Assembly: GCA_944385095.1 (NCBI GenBank)
Contig: CALWVS010000018.1
Location: 1 to 44,068 of the forward strand
Source: an uncultured Oscillospiraceae bacterium
GTDB taxonomy: Bacteria > Bacillota > Clostridia > Oscillospirales > Oscillospiraceae
DNA length: 44,068 nt
Reading direction: 5' to 3'
Positions 8,244-16,006 of this stretch are shown piece after piece. Under the pieces are notes generated by a model that was given only the letters and a program-made list of their open reading frames with translations, was not told the DNA's origin and did no database searches. The number at the start of each line of letters is the position of its first letter. The first letter of the stretch is position 1. Made by a program: the position numbers and the translations under genes.

Positions 8244-8272
8244 TTGACTTACATAGTTCTTTCCATTATAAT
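8244..8272 (+). promoter_or_regulatory. Consensus sigma-A promoter of the response regulator
   Basis: TTGACT (8244-8249), a 17-bp spacer and a perfect TATAAT (8267-8272) place the transcription start about 45 bp before the regulator ATG. Confidence 0.8.
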
Positions 8273-8321
8273 GAATTTCGATGGAGTTGTACAGTATTTT
8301 GCAGAGAATGGTGGGAGGAAT

Positions 8322-9008
8322 ATGGTAGACCGGGTGCTGATTGTGGATGATGACCCTGCAATCTGTAAGTTACTGGAAAAGGTGATGCGCAGCAATGGAC
8401 TTGAGCCAACTGTGGTCAACAGTGGTCTGTCTGCCTTGGGAATTTTGCAACAGGAAACTTTTGCTGTCATTTTGTTGGATGTGAACTTAGGGGATATTGA
8501 GGGGTTTGATGTACTTTCCCGTCTGAGACAGCATAGAATTCGTACCCCGGTGGTGATGGTCAGTGGTCGCAGTGAGGACTATGACTCTCTCTATGGGCTG
8601 TCATTGGGTGCAGATGACTATATCACGAAGCCATTCCGTCCTCTGGTGCTGGGAGCCAAGGTGAAGGCACTGATTCGACGCAGTCGGGAGTTTTCCGCTC
8701 CTGCGGCAAGTCAGTTGCAGTGCGGTCCTTTTCGGTATGACAGTGCCACAATGGGATTTTTCAAGGATGAACAGCCATTGGAGTTGTCACTGCGAGAAGG
8801 TGCCCTTCTGCTGATGTTTTTACGTCAGCCCAATCAGGTGTTTACCAAAGATATGATTTATGAACAGGTGTGGGGGAACTCTGTGGCAGTGGATGACAAC
8901 GCCATTATGGTCTATATCAACCGATTGAGGGGAAAAATTGAACCAGACCGACAGCATCCAACTCACATCCGTACGGTACGGGGATTGGGGTACCGGTTTG
9001 TCCCATAA
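8322..9008 (+). CDS. OmpR/PhoB-family response regulator
   Basis: A 228-residue regulator with an N-terminal receiver domain (acidic pair DDD at residues 9-11, phosphoacceptor Asp53 in LLDVNLGD, conserved Lys in YITKPF). It has a C-terminal winged-helix domain ending in TVRGLGYRFVP. The ATG at 8322 is chosen because GGTGGGAGGAAT sits directly before it; the frame extends upstream only into the promoter. It is transcribed divergently from the sensor kinase at 6355-8145 and is its most likely partner. Candidate targets are citM and the citrate lyase operon. A bidirectional terminator follows. Confidence 0.9.
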   Translation: MVDRVLIVDDDPAICKLLEKVMRSNGLEPTVVNSGLSALGILQQETFAVILLDVNLGDIEGFDVLSRLRQHRIRTPVVMVSGRSEDYDSLYGLSLGADDYITKPFRPLVLGAKVKALIRRSREFSAPAASQLQCGPFRYDSATMGFFKDEQPLELSLREGALLLMFLRQPNQVFTKDMIYEQVWGNSVAVDDNAIMVYINRLRGKIEPDRQHPTHIRTVRGLGYRFVP

Positions 9009-9020
9009 TAAGAATAACGT

Positions 9021-9046
9021 AAAACCCGCCATCTGGCGGGTTTTTT
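9021..9046. terminator. Bidirectional terminator between the response regulator and citXG
   Basis: The hairpin CCCGCC-ATCT-GGCGGG is flanked by AAAA on one side and TTTTTT on the other. It can end both the plus-strand regulator transcript and the minus-strand citrate lyase operon. The T-run abuts the citXG stop codon. Confidence 0.85.
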
Positions 9047-10398
9047 CATCGTTCCAAAGAGGAGAGCAGATGCAGAAAATAGGCAACTGCCAACAGGTCA
9101 GCACAGCCCCCAGGAGATAAGTTGCGGGCAATCATATTCTGGTCAAAGTTTGCAATGGTTTCCATGGTAATGGGTTCTTTCAGAATGGTTTGTGCCTGTT
9201 GTGCTGTCCAATGTTGCCCTTCCAGTCCTCCACGGTTGATTAAATTGGTGTCCTGTACCGCTGCCATGAGGTGAATGAGAGACACTGTGCCGCTTTCTTC
9301 TATGGTACGTCCACAGGAAAGTTCCTGTTCCAGCACAGGCAGGGCAATCTGCATCACAGAGGGCAGCCCTGCTGCCAGCTCCCCACGTATGCCCTTGATA
9401 CCATAGTCTCTGTAAAATTGCCCACCTCTGGTGGTTGGTGCGTGGAAAATGTGCTGAAACTCTGTCTCCATTGCCTGTTTGCTCATGGTTCTACACAGAG
9501 AACAGACAGAAGCAGGGGAGGGGAGTGCGCCACAGACGTTCCACAGCCGACCCACAGCGGCACATACCGTTCCAAGGGTAAAAATAGCACCTTTATGGGT
9601 GTTGATTCCACCAGTGGAGCGGAACATTGCCTTTTCCGCTGCCACACCCAGGGGGCGCAGCTTTTGGAAGGTCTGTTCTGGTGGAAGCTGGGCAGTCTGT
9701 TGCCCCAGTTCCACTGCCTGTTGAAAATAGGGCAGCAGGGCAGCGGTACTGTCCAGAAACGTGAATACATCCATATCCCTGTGGCTGCCGTTGTTGTGTC
9801 GGTCTACAAGCCCCGGTTTTGGTGTGGTGCACACCTCATACATCAGGGCTTTTCCTGCCAGATTTCCAATTTGTTGGGCATCCCAATGGGCAAAGAACTG
9901 GGTCAAAATCTGTTTTGTTACCTGTTGCAATTCCTCCACAGAGTGGAGCCGACGGGAGGCACAGCCTTTTCCAATCTGCCCACATACCAGACAGGGACGT
10001 GGGGAAAAGCCCATCTGTTCCCGACTGAGCCCACCAGCCTGTTCCAGTACATCCAAATCAAATAACCGTCCCAAATGGTCCTCATCTTCTAATTGGATGC
10101 ACAATGTTTTCAGAAGGGTGGGTTCCCCGTCTACGACAAACATCCCCTGACAGCCAGTGACTTCCTCCTGTATGACCTGTTCTAAAATGGGCAGTTGTGC
10201 AGCGGTCAATGCACATTCCAGCCGTTCCAGTCCAATATGGAAACCTCTGGAAATCAGTGGGATATACTTCACCGGACCTGCAATATTCATGGTAAAGGAA
10301 ATCACGGGCTTTTTGTACTGGTGTAACAGGGTCTGTTGCAGTTGTACCCGGCGTTCCCGGGCATCCAGCATCTGGGGCAATGTGACAGGGGTATCCAT
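9046..10398 (-). CDS. citXG: CitX-CitG fusion: citrate lyase holo-enzyme assembly
   Basis: A bifunctional 450-residue protein that makes and attaches the 2'-(5''-triphosphoribosyl)-3'-dephospho-CoA prosthetic group of citrate lyase. Residues 1-170 are CitX, the apo-citrate lyase phosphoribosyl-dephospho-CoA transferase (MLDARERRVQLQQ, SFTMNIAGPVKY, RPCLVCGQ). Residues from about 175 on are CitG, the triphosphoribosyl-dephospho-CoA synthase (EVCTTPKPGLVDRHNNGSH). The same fusion occurs in Haemophilus and some Firmicutes. The ATG at 10398 is preferred over an upstream start because AAAAAAGGAGCG precedes it. It lies 16 bp after citC and is the last gene of the citDEFC-XG operon. Confidence 0.9.
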   Translation of the reverse strand: MDTPVTLPQMLDARERRVQLQQTLLHQYKKPVISFTMNIAGPVKYIPLISRGFHIGLERLECALTAAQLPILEQVIQEEVTGCQGMFVVDGEPTLLKTLCIQLEDEDHLGRLFDLDVLEQAGGLSREQMGFSPRPCLVCGQIGKGCASRRLHSVEELQQVTKQILTQFFAHWDAQQIGNLAGKALMYEVCTTPKPGLVDRHNNGSHRDMDVFTFLDSTAALLPYFQQAVELGQQTAQLPPEQTFQKLRPLGVAAEKAMFRSTGGINTHKGAIFTLGTVCAAVGRLWNVCGALPSPASVCSLCRTMSKQAMETEFQHIFHAPTTRGGQFYRDYGIKGIRGELAAGLPSVMQIALPVLEQELSCGRTIEESGTVSLIHLMAAVQDTNLINRGGLEGQHWTAQQAQTILKEPITMETIANFDQNMIARNLSPGGCADLLAVAYFLHLLSSLER

Positions 10399-10414
10399 TC
10401 TGAACGCTCCTTTT

Positions 10415-11455
10415 TTAGTAGTGTACCACCTGACTGCTGTTCTGAATGGCAGCAATCACAGGGGCAGCGTCTGGGGAGGTAAAATAGGCATAGGTACTCT
10501 GGGGAACCAGGGGGCAGATTTCCTCCACACGTCCCTGATGGATGAGGGAACGCACCGTACTGGCACTGACCACCTGCCCATGTTGGGTACAGCGAGGAAG
10601 CACCAGACACTGTATCCCCAGTTCGGGTAGTTTTTGTGCCATCACCTGATTATATAGCCCCGTCACCACGCTGGAAGGTTCCTCCCCCACCACTCTGGCA
10701 GAAATCCCCAGTGTTTGGGCAATAGTGCCAAAGAGAGCCAAATCCAGTTTTGCATGGGTTTCAATGACGGTGGTTTCGTCTTTTAAGAAATAACTGGGGA
10801 ATGTGGCACTGCTAATCAGGTAGGGACCACTTTTATGGCAAATCACATTGGGCAGATGAGCAACGCCCTCCTGTACCAACTGCCAGCGCACTGCAAAGGG
10901 GACTAAACTGGCATCTTCTTCTAATACAAACAAATGCACTGTGTCAAACTGGCTGGCAGCCTGTTCCACCAGAAACTGGTGCCCCAGCGTGAAGGGATTG
11001 GCATTCATCACCACAGCGGCTGCGGTACCTGGTCGCCGATACTGGGCAAGCTGTTGACAAAACTGAGCAAACCCTCTGGGACGGTTTTCCAGAAAAGAGA
11101 GGGTGCCATCCACCTGAGCAATGGGGAAAAACCCCAAATCTCCAAAAAATTTGGCACTGCTGGTTTTGGTGTATACAAACAGATGGACACGACCCTGATT
11201 CATCTCATATTCCATCAGATGGGAGACAATTTCATTCAGAAGCCCCTCCCCCTGATGGTCTTTGGAGACGGCAAAGCAGCGCAGGGTGGCACCAAAGGTA
11301 CTGCCTGTGGCAACCAGATTCCAGTCCTCATCAAACAGCCCACAGGTGTAGTCCAGATTGCTGTCCAATGCAATCCCCTGGCTGTGGAGCAGATCATGGA
11401 GTTGGGAACATTCTCTTGGATTGTCTCGCCGGATTTCACTCAAAGTATAGGACAT
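10415..11455 (-). CDS. citC: [Citrate (pro-3S)-lyase] ligase
   Basis: Acetylates the prosthetic-group thiol of CitD using acetate and ATP, activating citrate lyase. The 346-residue protein has the usual two parts. The first is an N-terminal GNAT-like region (residues 1-135, with KDHQGEGLLNEIV resembling the acetyl-CoA loop). The second is a C-terminal nucleotidyltransferase-like domain beginning VMNANPFTLGHQFLVEQA, the modified HxGH ATP-binding motif. A SxSTVRSLI motif near residue 310 corresponds to the ISSTxxR element of such enzymes. The ribosome site CAGGAGG lies eight bases before ATG. It sits between citF (67 bp upstream) and citXG. Confidence 0.92.
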   Translation of the reverse strand: MSYTLSEIRRDNPRECSQLHDLLHSQGIALDSNLDYTCGLFDEDWNLVATGSTFGATLRCFAVSKDHQGEGLLNEIVSHLMEYEMNQGRVHLFVYTKTSSAKFFGDLGFFPIAQVDGTLSFLENRPRGFAQFCQQLAQYRRPGTAAAVVMNANPFTLGHQFLVEQAASQFDTVHLFVLEEDASLVPFAVRWQLVQEGVAHLPNVICHKSGPYLISSATFPSYFLKDETTVIETHAKLDLALFGTIAQTLGISARVVGEEPSSVVTGLYNQVMAQKLPELGIQCLVLPRCTQHGQVVSASTVRSLIHQGRVEEICPLVPQSTYAYFTSPDAAPVIAAIQNSSQVVHY

Positions 11456-11522
11456 AGGGGAACCTCCTGATGGATGGAATAGAGAGACTGGGGTGAAGCA
11501 AAAGAGACTTCACCCCAGAGAA

Positions 11523-13079
11523 TTACAATGTGACAGGCTTAATTTTCCGCACCACATCCAAAATGGTGCCGTCTCGTGCCTCCAAAATGGCAACTACTTG
11601 GTCCTCCCACTCCAAATCGTCTGGACGACCCACCAATGCATAAGCCTTTTCTTTCAAAGACTCAATGGAGACATGGGGAATGCCAGCCTCATCCAGACAG
11701 GCGATGAGGTCAGGACGCAGGGGGTTGACTGCAATGCCATAATCTGTCACCAGAACATCCACACAGTCCCCGGGAGTGGTGACAGTGACCACATGCTCAC
11801 AGACCGTTGCCATACGTCCACGGGTGAGGGGGGTGACAATGATACAGCACTTACTGCCGGCGGCAGTGTCTGGGTGTCCTCCGGGTGCGCCACGGAGCAC
11901 CCCGTCGGAGCCTGTGAGTACATTTACATTGAAACCGGTGTCAATTTCCAGCGCAGCCAGTACCACAAAGTCCAGACTGTTCACAAATGCGCCCTTGTTG
12001 GCTGGGTTGGCGTACTGAGATGCACTCATTTCATAGTGCCCGGGGGTCTGGTTGATGCTGTTGACTCCGTCCAAATCAAAGTCCTGCACATCCATGACCT
12101 TGCCCACTTTGCCTTTTTTCAGCAGTTCCACCAGAGGACCACAAATTCCTCCAATGGCCCAGCCCATTTTGATGTTGCGTTCATCCATATACTGTTCCAA
12201 AAACAGATTGGCAGCCAGAGAGGGACCGCCCACACCGGTCTGAAAGGAGAATCCATCTTTGAAATAGGGGGTGGAGGCAATGACCTTTGCCACATTCTCA
12301 GCCATCATCAAATCCCGTGGATTTTGGGAGATACGGGCAGCGGCAGAGGCGATTTTCTTGGGATTTCCAATAGAGTCTACCACCACAACGGCATCCACGT
12401 CAATGGCTTCCACAGAAGCTGGCATATTGGGGAAGTCTACCAGACAGTCTGTGACCACCACCACATGGTCGGCATACTTGGCATCCATCATGGCATAGCC
12501 CAGGGAACCACAGTTGCTTTTCCCGCCAATGCCACGGCAGTTTCCCATACAGTCGCTGGTGGGAGCAGCCACAAAGGCGATGTCAATATGGACTTCTCCT
12601 GCCTCAATGGCACGGGGACGACCACCATGGCTGCGGATGATGGCAGGGGTTTTCAGCTTACCAGCGGACACCACTTCCCCCATACGCCCACGAATGCCGG
12701 AGGTCTGAATTCCAATGACCTTGCCCTGCTCAATGTAATCAGCAATGGGGTCATGGGCACTGCCCAGACTGGTGGCTGCAATGGTCAGGTCACACAGCCC
12801 CAATTCCTCAATGGCAGCCGCCATTACCTGATTGACCACATAGTCCCCATCTCTCAGATGGTGGTGGAAACTGAAGGTCATGCCATCTTTTGCACCGCAC
12901 TGCTTCAGGGCATCTACCAGGGAAGCAACTACCTTACTATCTACTGGCTTTTCACAGCGGCGGGTGCGGGGAGAGGCTTTTTGGATGTACTTGCCATCCA
13001 TATACTGTTTGCCCTGATAGACCTCTCTGCCATCGGTCAACAGTGCGTCGGGAATCTCCCGTCCTACTGCATTTTTCAT
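11523..13079 (-). CDS. citF: Citrate lyase alpha subunit (citrate CoA-transferase)
   Basis: This 518-residue alpha subunit transfers the acyl-carrier thioester from acetate to citrate, giving citryl-ACP. It matches the family along its whole length: MKNAVGREIPDALL start, TFSFHHHLRDGDYVVNQVM near residue 75, glycine-rich GAPGGHPDTAAGSKC near residue 400, and a VVRKIKPVTL-type end. The ATG at 13079 follows AAGGGGGATC and overlaps the citE stop by 4 bp (ATGA), indicating translational coupling. It is the largest gene of the citDEF enzyme complex, which acts in the cytoplasm. Confidence 0.95.
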   Translation of the reverse strand: MKNAVGREIPDALLTDGREVYQGKQYMDGKYIQKASPRTRRCEKPVDSKVVASLVDALKQCGAKDGMTFSFHHHLRDGDYVVNQVMAAAIEELGLCDLTIAATSLGSAHDPIADYIEQGKVIGIQTSGIRGRMGEVVSAGKLKTPAIIRSHGGRPRAIEAGEVHIDIAFVAAPTSDCMGNCRGIGGKSNCGSLGYAMMDAKYADHVVVVTDCLVDFPNMPASVEAIDVDAVVVVDSIGNPKKIASAAARISQNPRDLMMAENVAKVIASTPYFKDGFSFQTGVGGPSLAANLFLEQYMDERNIKMGWAIGGICGPLVELLKKGKVGKVMDVQDFDLDGVNSINQTPGHYEMSASQYANPANKGAFVNSLDFVVLAALEIDTGFNVNVLTGSDGVLRGAPGGHPDTAAGSKCCIIVTPLTRGRMATVCEHVVTVTTPGDCVDVLVTDYGIAVNPLRPDLIACLDEAGIPHVSIESLKEKAYALVGRPDDLEWEDQVVAILEARDGTILDVVRKIKPVTL

Positions 13080-13990
13080 ACCAGATCCCCCTTGTACATC
13101 CCACATGCCTTGCCCAGCCGTAGGGTACGTTCTGCCCCGGGCAGGAAAGCAATGTCAATCATTTTTCCATCTACTGTAAATACTCCAAGCCCTTTGGCAG
13201 CGTTTTCCCGCACTACCCGCACAATTTTTTCCGCCTGAATCAGCTCTTTTTCAGTGGGTGCGAACACCTGATGAACAAAGCGAATCTGTTTGGGGTTAAT
13301 CAGGCTTTTTCCATCAAAGCCCATGGTCTTGTTTTGCAGCACTTCTGCCTCAAATCCAGCCTGGTCATCCAAATCGGTAAAGACGGTATCAAAACACTGA
13401 ATGCCAGCAGCTCTGGCAGCCAACAGCATTTGCCCTCTGGCGGCCAGCATATCAATGCCATCGGGTTGGGGTGTGGTCTGCATACACTTACGGAAATCGC
13501 CGCCAGAAATGGCAACGCCAAACATCCGCTCCGATGCAGAACAGATTTCATAGGCGTTCAAAATCCCCTTTGGGCTTTCCAGTGCTGCCATCAACAGGGT
13601 GCGCCCTTCTTCCACACCAAATTCCCGCTCCGCAGCCAGCACAGCTTCTTCCACTGTGTGCACATCTTTGGCACTTTCACATTTTGCAATTCGAATTCCG
13701 TCGGCACCACCAGCCACACAGACTCGAATATCCTCCTGCCAGTGGGGCGTGTCCAAACCATTGATACGGACAATGACCTCAGTATCTCCATAGTCAATGG
13801 TTTTCAGTGCATGATAGAGAGAAAAACGGGCAGCATCCTTCTGATTTTCTGCTACAGCATCTTCCAAATCCAGCATGATGGAGTCACAGCCATAAATATA
13901 GGCATCCTTAATCAGCCCGGGCTTTTGGGCATTCATGAACATCATAGTACGACGCAGACGGAAGCGTTCCGGTCTTGGACGAGGAATCAT
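13076..13990 (-). CDS. citE: Citrate lyase beta subunit (citryl-ACP lyase)
   Basis: Cleaves citryl-ACP to oxaloacetate and acetyl-ACP. The 304-residue TIM-barrel protein shows the family hallmarks: LRRTMMFMNAQKPGLIKDA near the N-terminus, DSIMLDLEDAVAENQK with the Mg-binding acidic pair, TEVIVRINGLDTPHW with the CoA-contact Arg, and a C-terminal MGFDGKSLINPKQI. The ATG at 13990 is set by GGGGAGGTG upstream and overlaps the citD stop by 4 bp. The 3' end overlaps citF by 4 bp. The order citD-citE-citF matches most citrate-fermenting bacteria. Confidence 0.95.
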   Translation of the reverse strand: MIPRPRPERFRLRRTMMFMNAQKPGLIKDAYIYGCDSIMLDLEDAVAENQKDAARFSLYHALKTIDYGDTEVIVRINGLDTPHWQEDIRVCVAGGADGIRIAKCESAKDVHTVEEAVLAAEREFGVEEGRTLLMAALESPKGILNAYEICSASERMFGVAISGGDFRKCMQTTPQPDGIDMLAARGQMLLAARAAGIQCFDTVFTDLDDQAGFEAEVLQNKTMGFDGKSLINPKQIRFVHQVFAPTEKELIQAEKIVRVVRENAAKGLGVFTVDGKMIDIAFLPGAERTLRLGKACGMYKGDLV

Positions 13991-14289
13991 ACAATCACAC
14001 CTCCCCAGGGAATGTTCTGCTGGGAACAGTCTGCACTGCGAAATACAGCACATTCCACCCTTGCCTTTAAGGTACAGTCCAGTGCGCCTTTGTCCACTAC
14101 GGTTACATTGGCGTTTTTGACCTCCAGCCGCTCCAACGTCTCCAAAATGGTGGCTCTGATTTGACGACCATACTGGTTCATCACACTGCTGCTCAGGGTG
14201 AGTTGGATACCCTGGGTTCCAGGCTCCACTGTAACCTGTGCGTCACTGGATTCTAAGGTACCTGCCATTGCAGGCTTTAAAATCTCCAT
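13987..14289 (-). CDS. citD: Citrate lyase gamma subunit (acyl carrier protein)
   Basis: The 100-residue acyl carrier that holds the triphosphoribosyl-dephospho-CoA prosthetic group on a serine in the N-terminal GTLESSDAQV motif (about Ser14). The VTVVDKGALDCTLKARVECAVFR stretch, at the usual position, is typical for CitD. The ribosome site AAAGGAG lies eight bases before ATG. It is the first gene of the minus-strand citrate lyase operon, behind the LysR-box promoter region, and overlaps citE by 4 bp. Confidence 0.94.
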   Translation of the reverse strand: MEILKPAMAGTLESSDAQVTVEPGTQGIQLTLSSSVMNQYGRQIRATILETLERLEVKNANVTVVDKGALDCTLKARVECAVFRSADCSQQNIPWGGVIV

Positions 14290-14330
14290 GTTGTATACTC
14301 CTTTCTATACATTGCCTATTCTTACTTTTT

Positions 14331-14359
14331 ACTGTATCACCAATATATAGATAATGCAA
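14331..14359 (-). promoter_or_regulatory. Candidate promoter of the citDEFC-XG operon
   Basis: On the minus strand TTGCAT (14354-14359), 17 bp and TACAGT (14331-14336) predict a start near 14325. That places the LysR box centre at about -65, the standard activation distance for LysR regulators. Confidence 0.5.
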
Positions 14360-14378
14360 ATACAATTTATTTTATAAA

Positions 14379-14402
14379 ATTCATAGGATAAACCTTATGA
14401 AT
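14379..14402. promoter_or_regulatory. LysR-type operator between citD and the lysR gene
   Basis: ATTCATA and TATGAAT are a perfect 7-bp inverted repeat separated by 10 bp, fitting the T-N11-A type of LysR box. It abuts the lysR -35 box, as expected for autorepression, and lies at about -65 of the predicted citD start. Confidence 0.75.
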
Positions 14403-14405
14403 GAA

Positions 14406-14434
14406 TTGACAGACACCCCAGTTCTTTTTATGAT
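14406..14434 (+). promoter_or_regulatory. Consensus promoter of the lysR gene
   Basis: TTGACA (14406-14411), a 17-bp spacer and TATGAT (14429-14434) lie just after the LysR box. The predicted start is only about 17 bases before the ATG, leaving a very short leader carrying the ribosome site. Confidence 0.75.
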
Positions 14435-14457
14435 AACAGGGAAAGGAGTGGAGTGGG

Positions 14458-15363
14458 ATGAATTTAAAACAGTTGCAATATATACAGGAAATCGCCAAAG
14501 AGGGCAGTATCACAGCAGCAGCCCATAACCTCTATATCAGTCAACCCTCCCTCAGTCAAATGCTGAGACAGGTGGAACAGGAGCTGGGAGCCACACTGTT
14601 TGAACGCAGCAGTCAGCCCATGCGCCCCACTCCAGCAGGGGAGCGGTATTTACAGACAGCAGATACTATTTTAACGGCATATGAACAGCTGGAAACGGAG
14701 ATTCAAGGGCTGAAAGATGAAAACAGCGGTCGGCTGCGGCTGGGCATTAGTATGCAGCGGTCTGTTCATCTATTGCCAAAGGTGTTACCCCTGTTTTTAC
14801 AGCAGTTTCCCAAAGTCTCTCTGGTACTCTATGAGGGGGGAAGCACCTATTTAGAACATATGGTGCTGGAAGGGGAGGTGGACTTGGCACTGGTTTCCAC
14901 CCAGGCAACTATACCCGGGCTGCGCTATCAACCACTCCAACAGGAAACGGTGGGGATTTTGGCAGGAAAAGACAGCCCACTTGCCCAACGACTGCCCAAT
15001 GGCACCCCCATTTCTCTCTGTGAAGCACTGGATGCCCCGTTGGTCTCCCTGAAGCTGGGTCACAATGTCAGGGTGATTCAGGATACCCTCTTTCGCAATT
15101 TGGGCAAAAAACCCACCCTGTTATTGGAGACAGATAACATGGAGGCAGCCAGACAGATTGCCCTGAGCTGTGGCTGCTACCTGCTATGTACCAACAGTTA
15201 TTTGGATACAACAGGGGCATTTTTTCCCCTGAAAGACTATGAAAATAACCGCCATTTTTATGGATGCAGCCAGGAACAACGAACCCTACCCAAATATGCC
15301 GTTGCTTTTCTGGATTTGGTGAAAGCATGTCTTACCCCACATGGATTGGAAAATCTCATATAA
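14458..15363 (+). CDS. LysR-family regulator of the citrate lyase operon
   Basis: A 301-residue LysR-type transcriptional regulator. Residues 1-60 are the winged helix-turn-helix (MNLKQLQYIQEIAKEGSITAAAHNLYISQPSLSQ region, shown here by AAHNLYISQPSLSQML). From residue 90 on is the periplasmic-binding-like effector domain. AAAGGAGTGGAG precedes the ATG. It is divergent from citD with a shared intergenic operator, the classic layout for a LysR protein controlling its neighbour. Citrate or a related acid is the likely co-inducer, inferred only from position. Confidence 0.92.
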   Translation: MNLKQLQYIQEIAKEGSITAAAHNLYISQPSLSQMLRQVEQELGATLFERSSQPMRPTPAGERYLQTADTILTAYEQLETEIQGLKDENSGRLRLGISMQRSVHLLPKVLPLFLQQFPKVSLVLYEGGSTYLEHMVLEGEVDLALVSTQATIPGLRYQPLQQETVGILAGKDSPLAQRLPNGTPISLCEALDAPLVSLKLGHNVRVIQDTLFRNLGKKPTLLLETDNMEAARQIALSCGCYLLCTNSYLDTTGAFFPLKDYENNRHFYGCSQEQRTLPKYAVAFLDLVKACLTPHGLENLI

Positions 15364-15368
15364 AATTG

Positions 15369-15395
15369 TGTCATGCTACACCTTGTTTTTTCGTC
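15369..15395 (+). promoter_or_regulatory. Possible ECF-type promoter of the sigma/serpin unit
   Basis: TGTCAT, a 17-bp spacer and CGTCTTATA, the last a common -10 form for Firmicute ECF sigma factors, lie about 40 bp upstream of the sigma gene. Autoregulation would be expected. The -35 is not a strong match. Confidence 0.35.
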
Positions 15396-15436
15396 TTATA
15401 GGGTGAAATACCTTTGAGACAGGGAGGAGGGACATC

Positions 15437-16006
15437 ATGGAGGACCAACAGATTGTAGAACTGTACTGGCAGCGGAGTACGGAAGCAATTACCCAATCCA
15501 AAGAAAAATATGGGGCATACTGTTTTTCTGTGGCAGAACATATTCTACAAAGCCAGGAGGATTGTGAGGAATGTGTGAATGACACCTGGTTTCGTGCCTG
15601 GAATACCATACCGCCCAGCCGACCCCATGTACTTCGGATGTTTTTGGCAAAGCTGACCCGCAGCATTTCCTTTGACCGCTGGCGGCAGCAGTCAGCCCAA
15701 AAACGGGGCGGGGGAGAACTGCCGCTGGTGCTGGGGGAACTTTCCCAGTGTATTGCAGCCGACAGCGATGTGGAGGACACTGTGATTGCAGAGGAGCTGG
15801 AGCAGACAATCCGAGCTTTTTTGCACACACTGCCAGAGCGCACAGGGGACCTCTTTTTGCGCAGATACTTTTTTACAGAATCTGTGGAAGAAATTGCAGA
15901 GGCTTATGGCATAACCAGTAACCATGTGGCAGTGACACTGAGCCGAGCCAGAAAACAACTGAGACAGCACTTAAAAAAGGAGGGCTATTTTCATGAAAGC
16001 AACTGA
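15437..16006 (+). CDS. ECF-type RNA polymerase sigma factor
   Basis: A 189-residue sigma-70 family protein with region 2 at about residues 20-85 (YGAYCFSVAEHILQSQEDCEECVND, quoted in part: SQEDCEECVNDTWFRAWN) and region 4 at about 130-185 (LPERTGDLFLRRYFF, ITSNHVAVTLSRARKQL). It matches the large Firmicute ECF group whose members are paired with single-pass membrane anti-sigma proteins. A GGAGGAGGG ribosome site precedes the ATG. Its last 14 bases overlap the serpin gene, so the two are translationally coupled and probably act as a sigma/anti-sigma pair controlling an envelope response. Confidence 0.88.
   Translation: MEDQQIVELYWQRSTEAITQSKEKYGAYCFSVAEHILQSQEDCEECVNDTWFRAWNTIPPSRPHVLRMFLAKLTRSISFDRWRQQSAQKRGGGELPLVLGELSQCIAADSDVEDTVIAEELEQTIRAFLHTLPERTGDLFLRRYFFTESVEEIAEAYGITSNHVAVTLSRARKQLRQHLKKEGYFHESN

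Noticed and set aside
11493-13238. 581-codon plus-strand reading frame
   Set aside because: It is the antisense shadow of citF, with no ribosome site and a composition (His/Gln/Gly-rich) typical of a reverse-strand frame.
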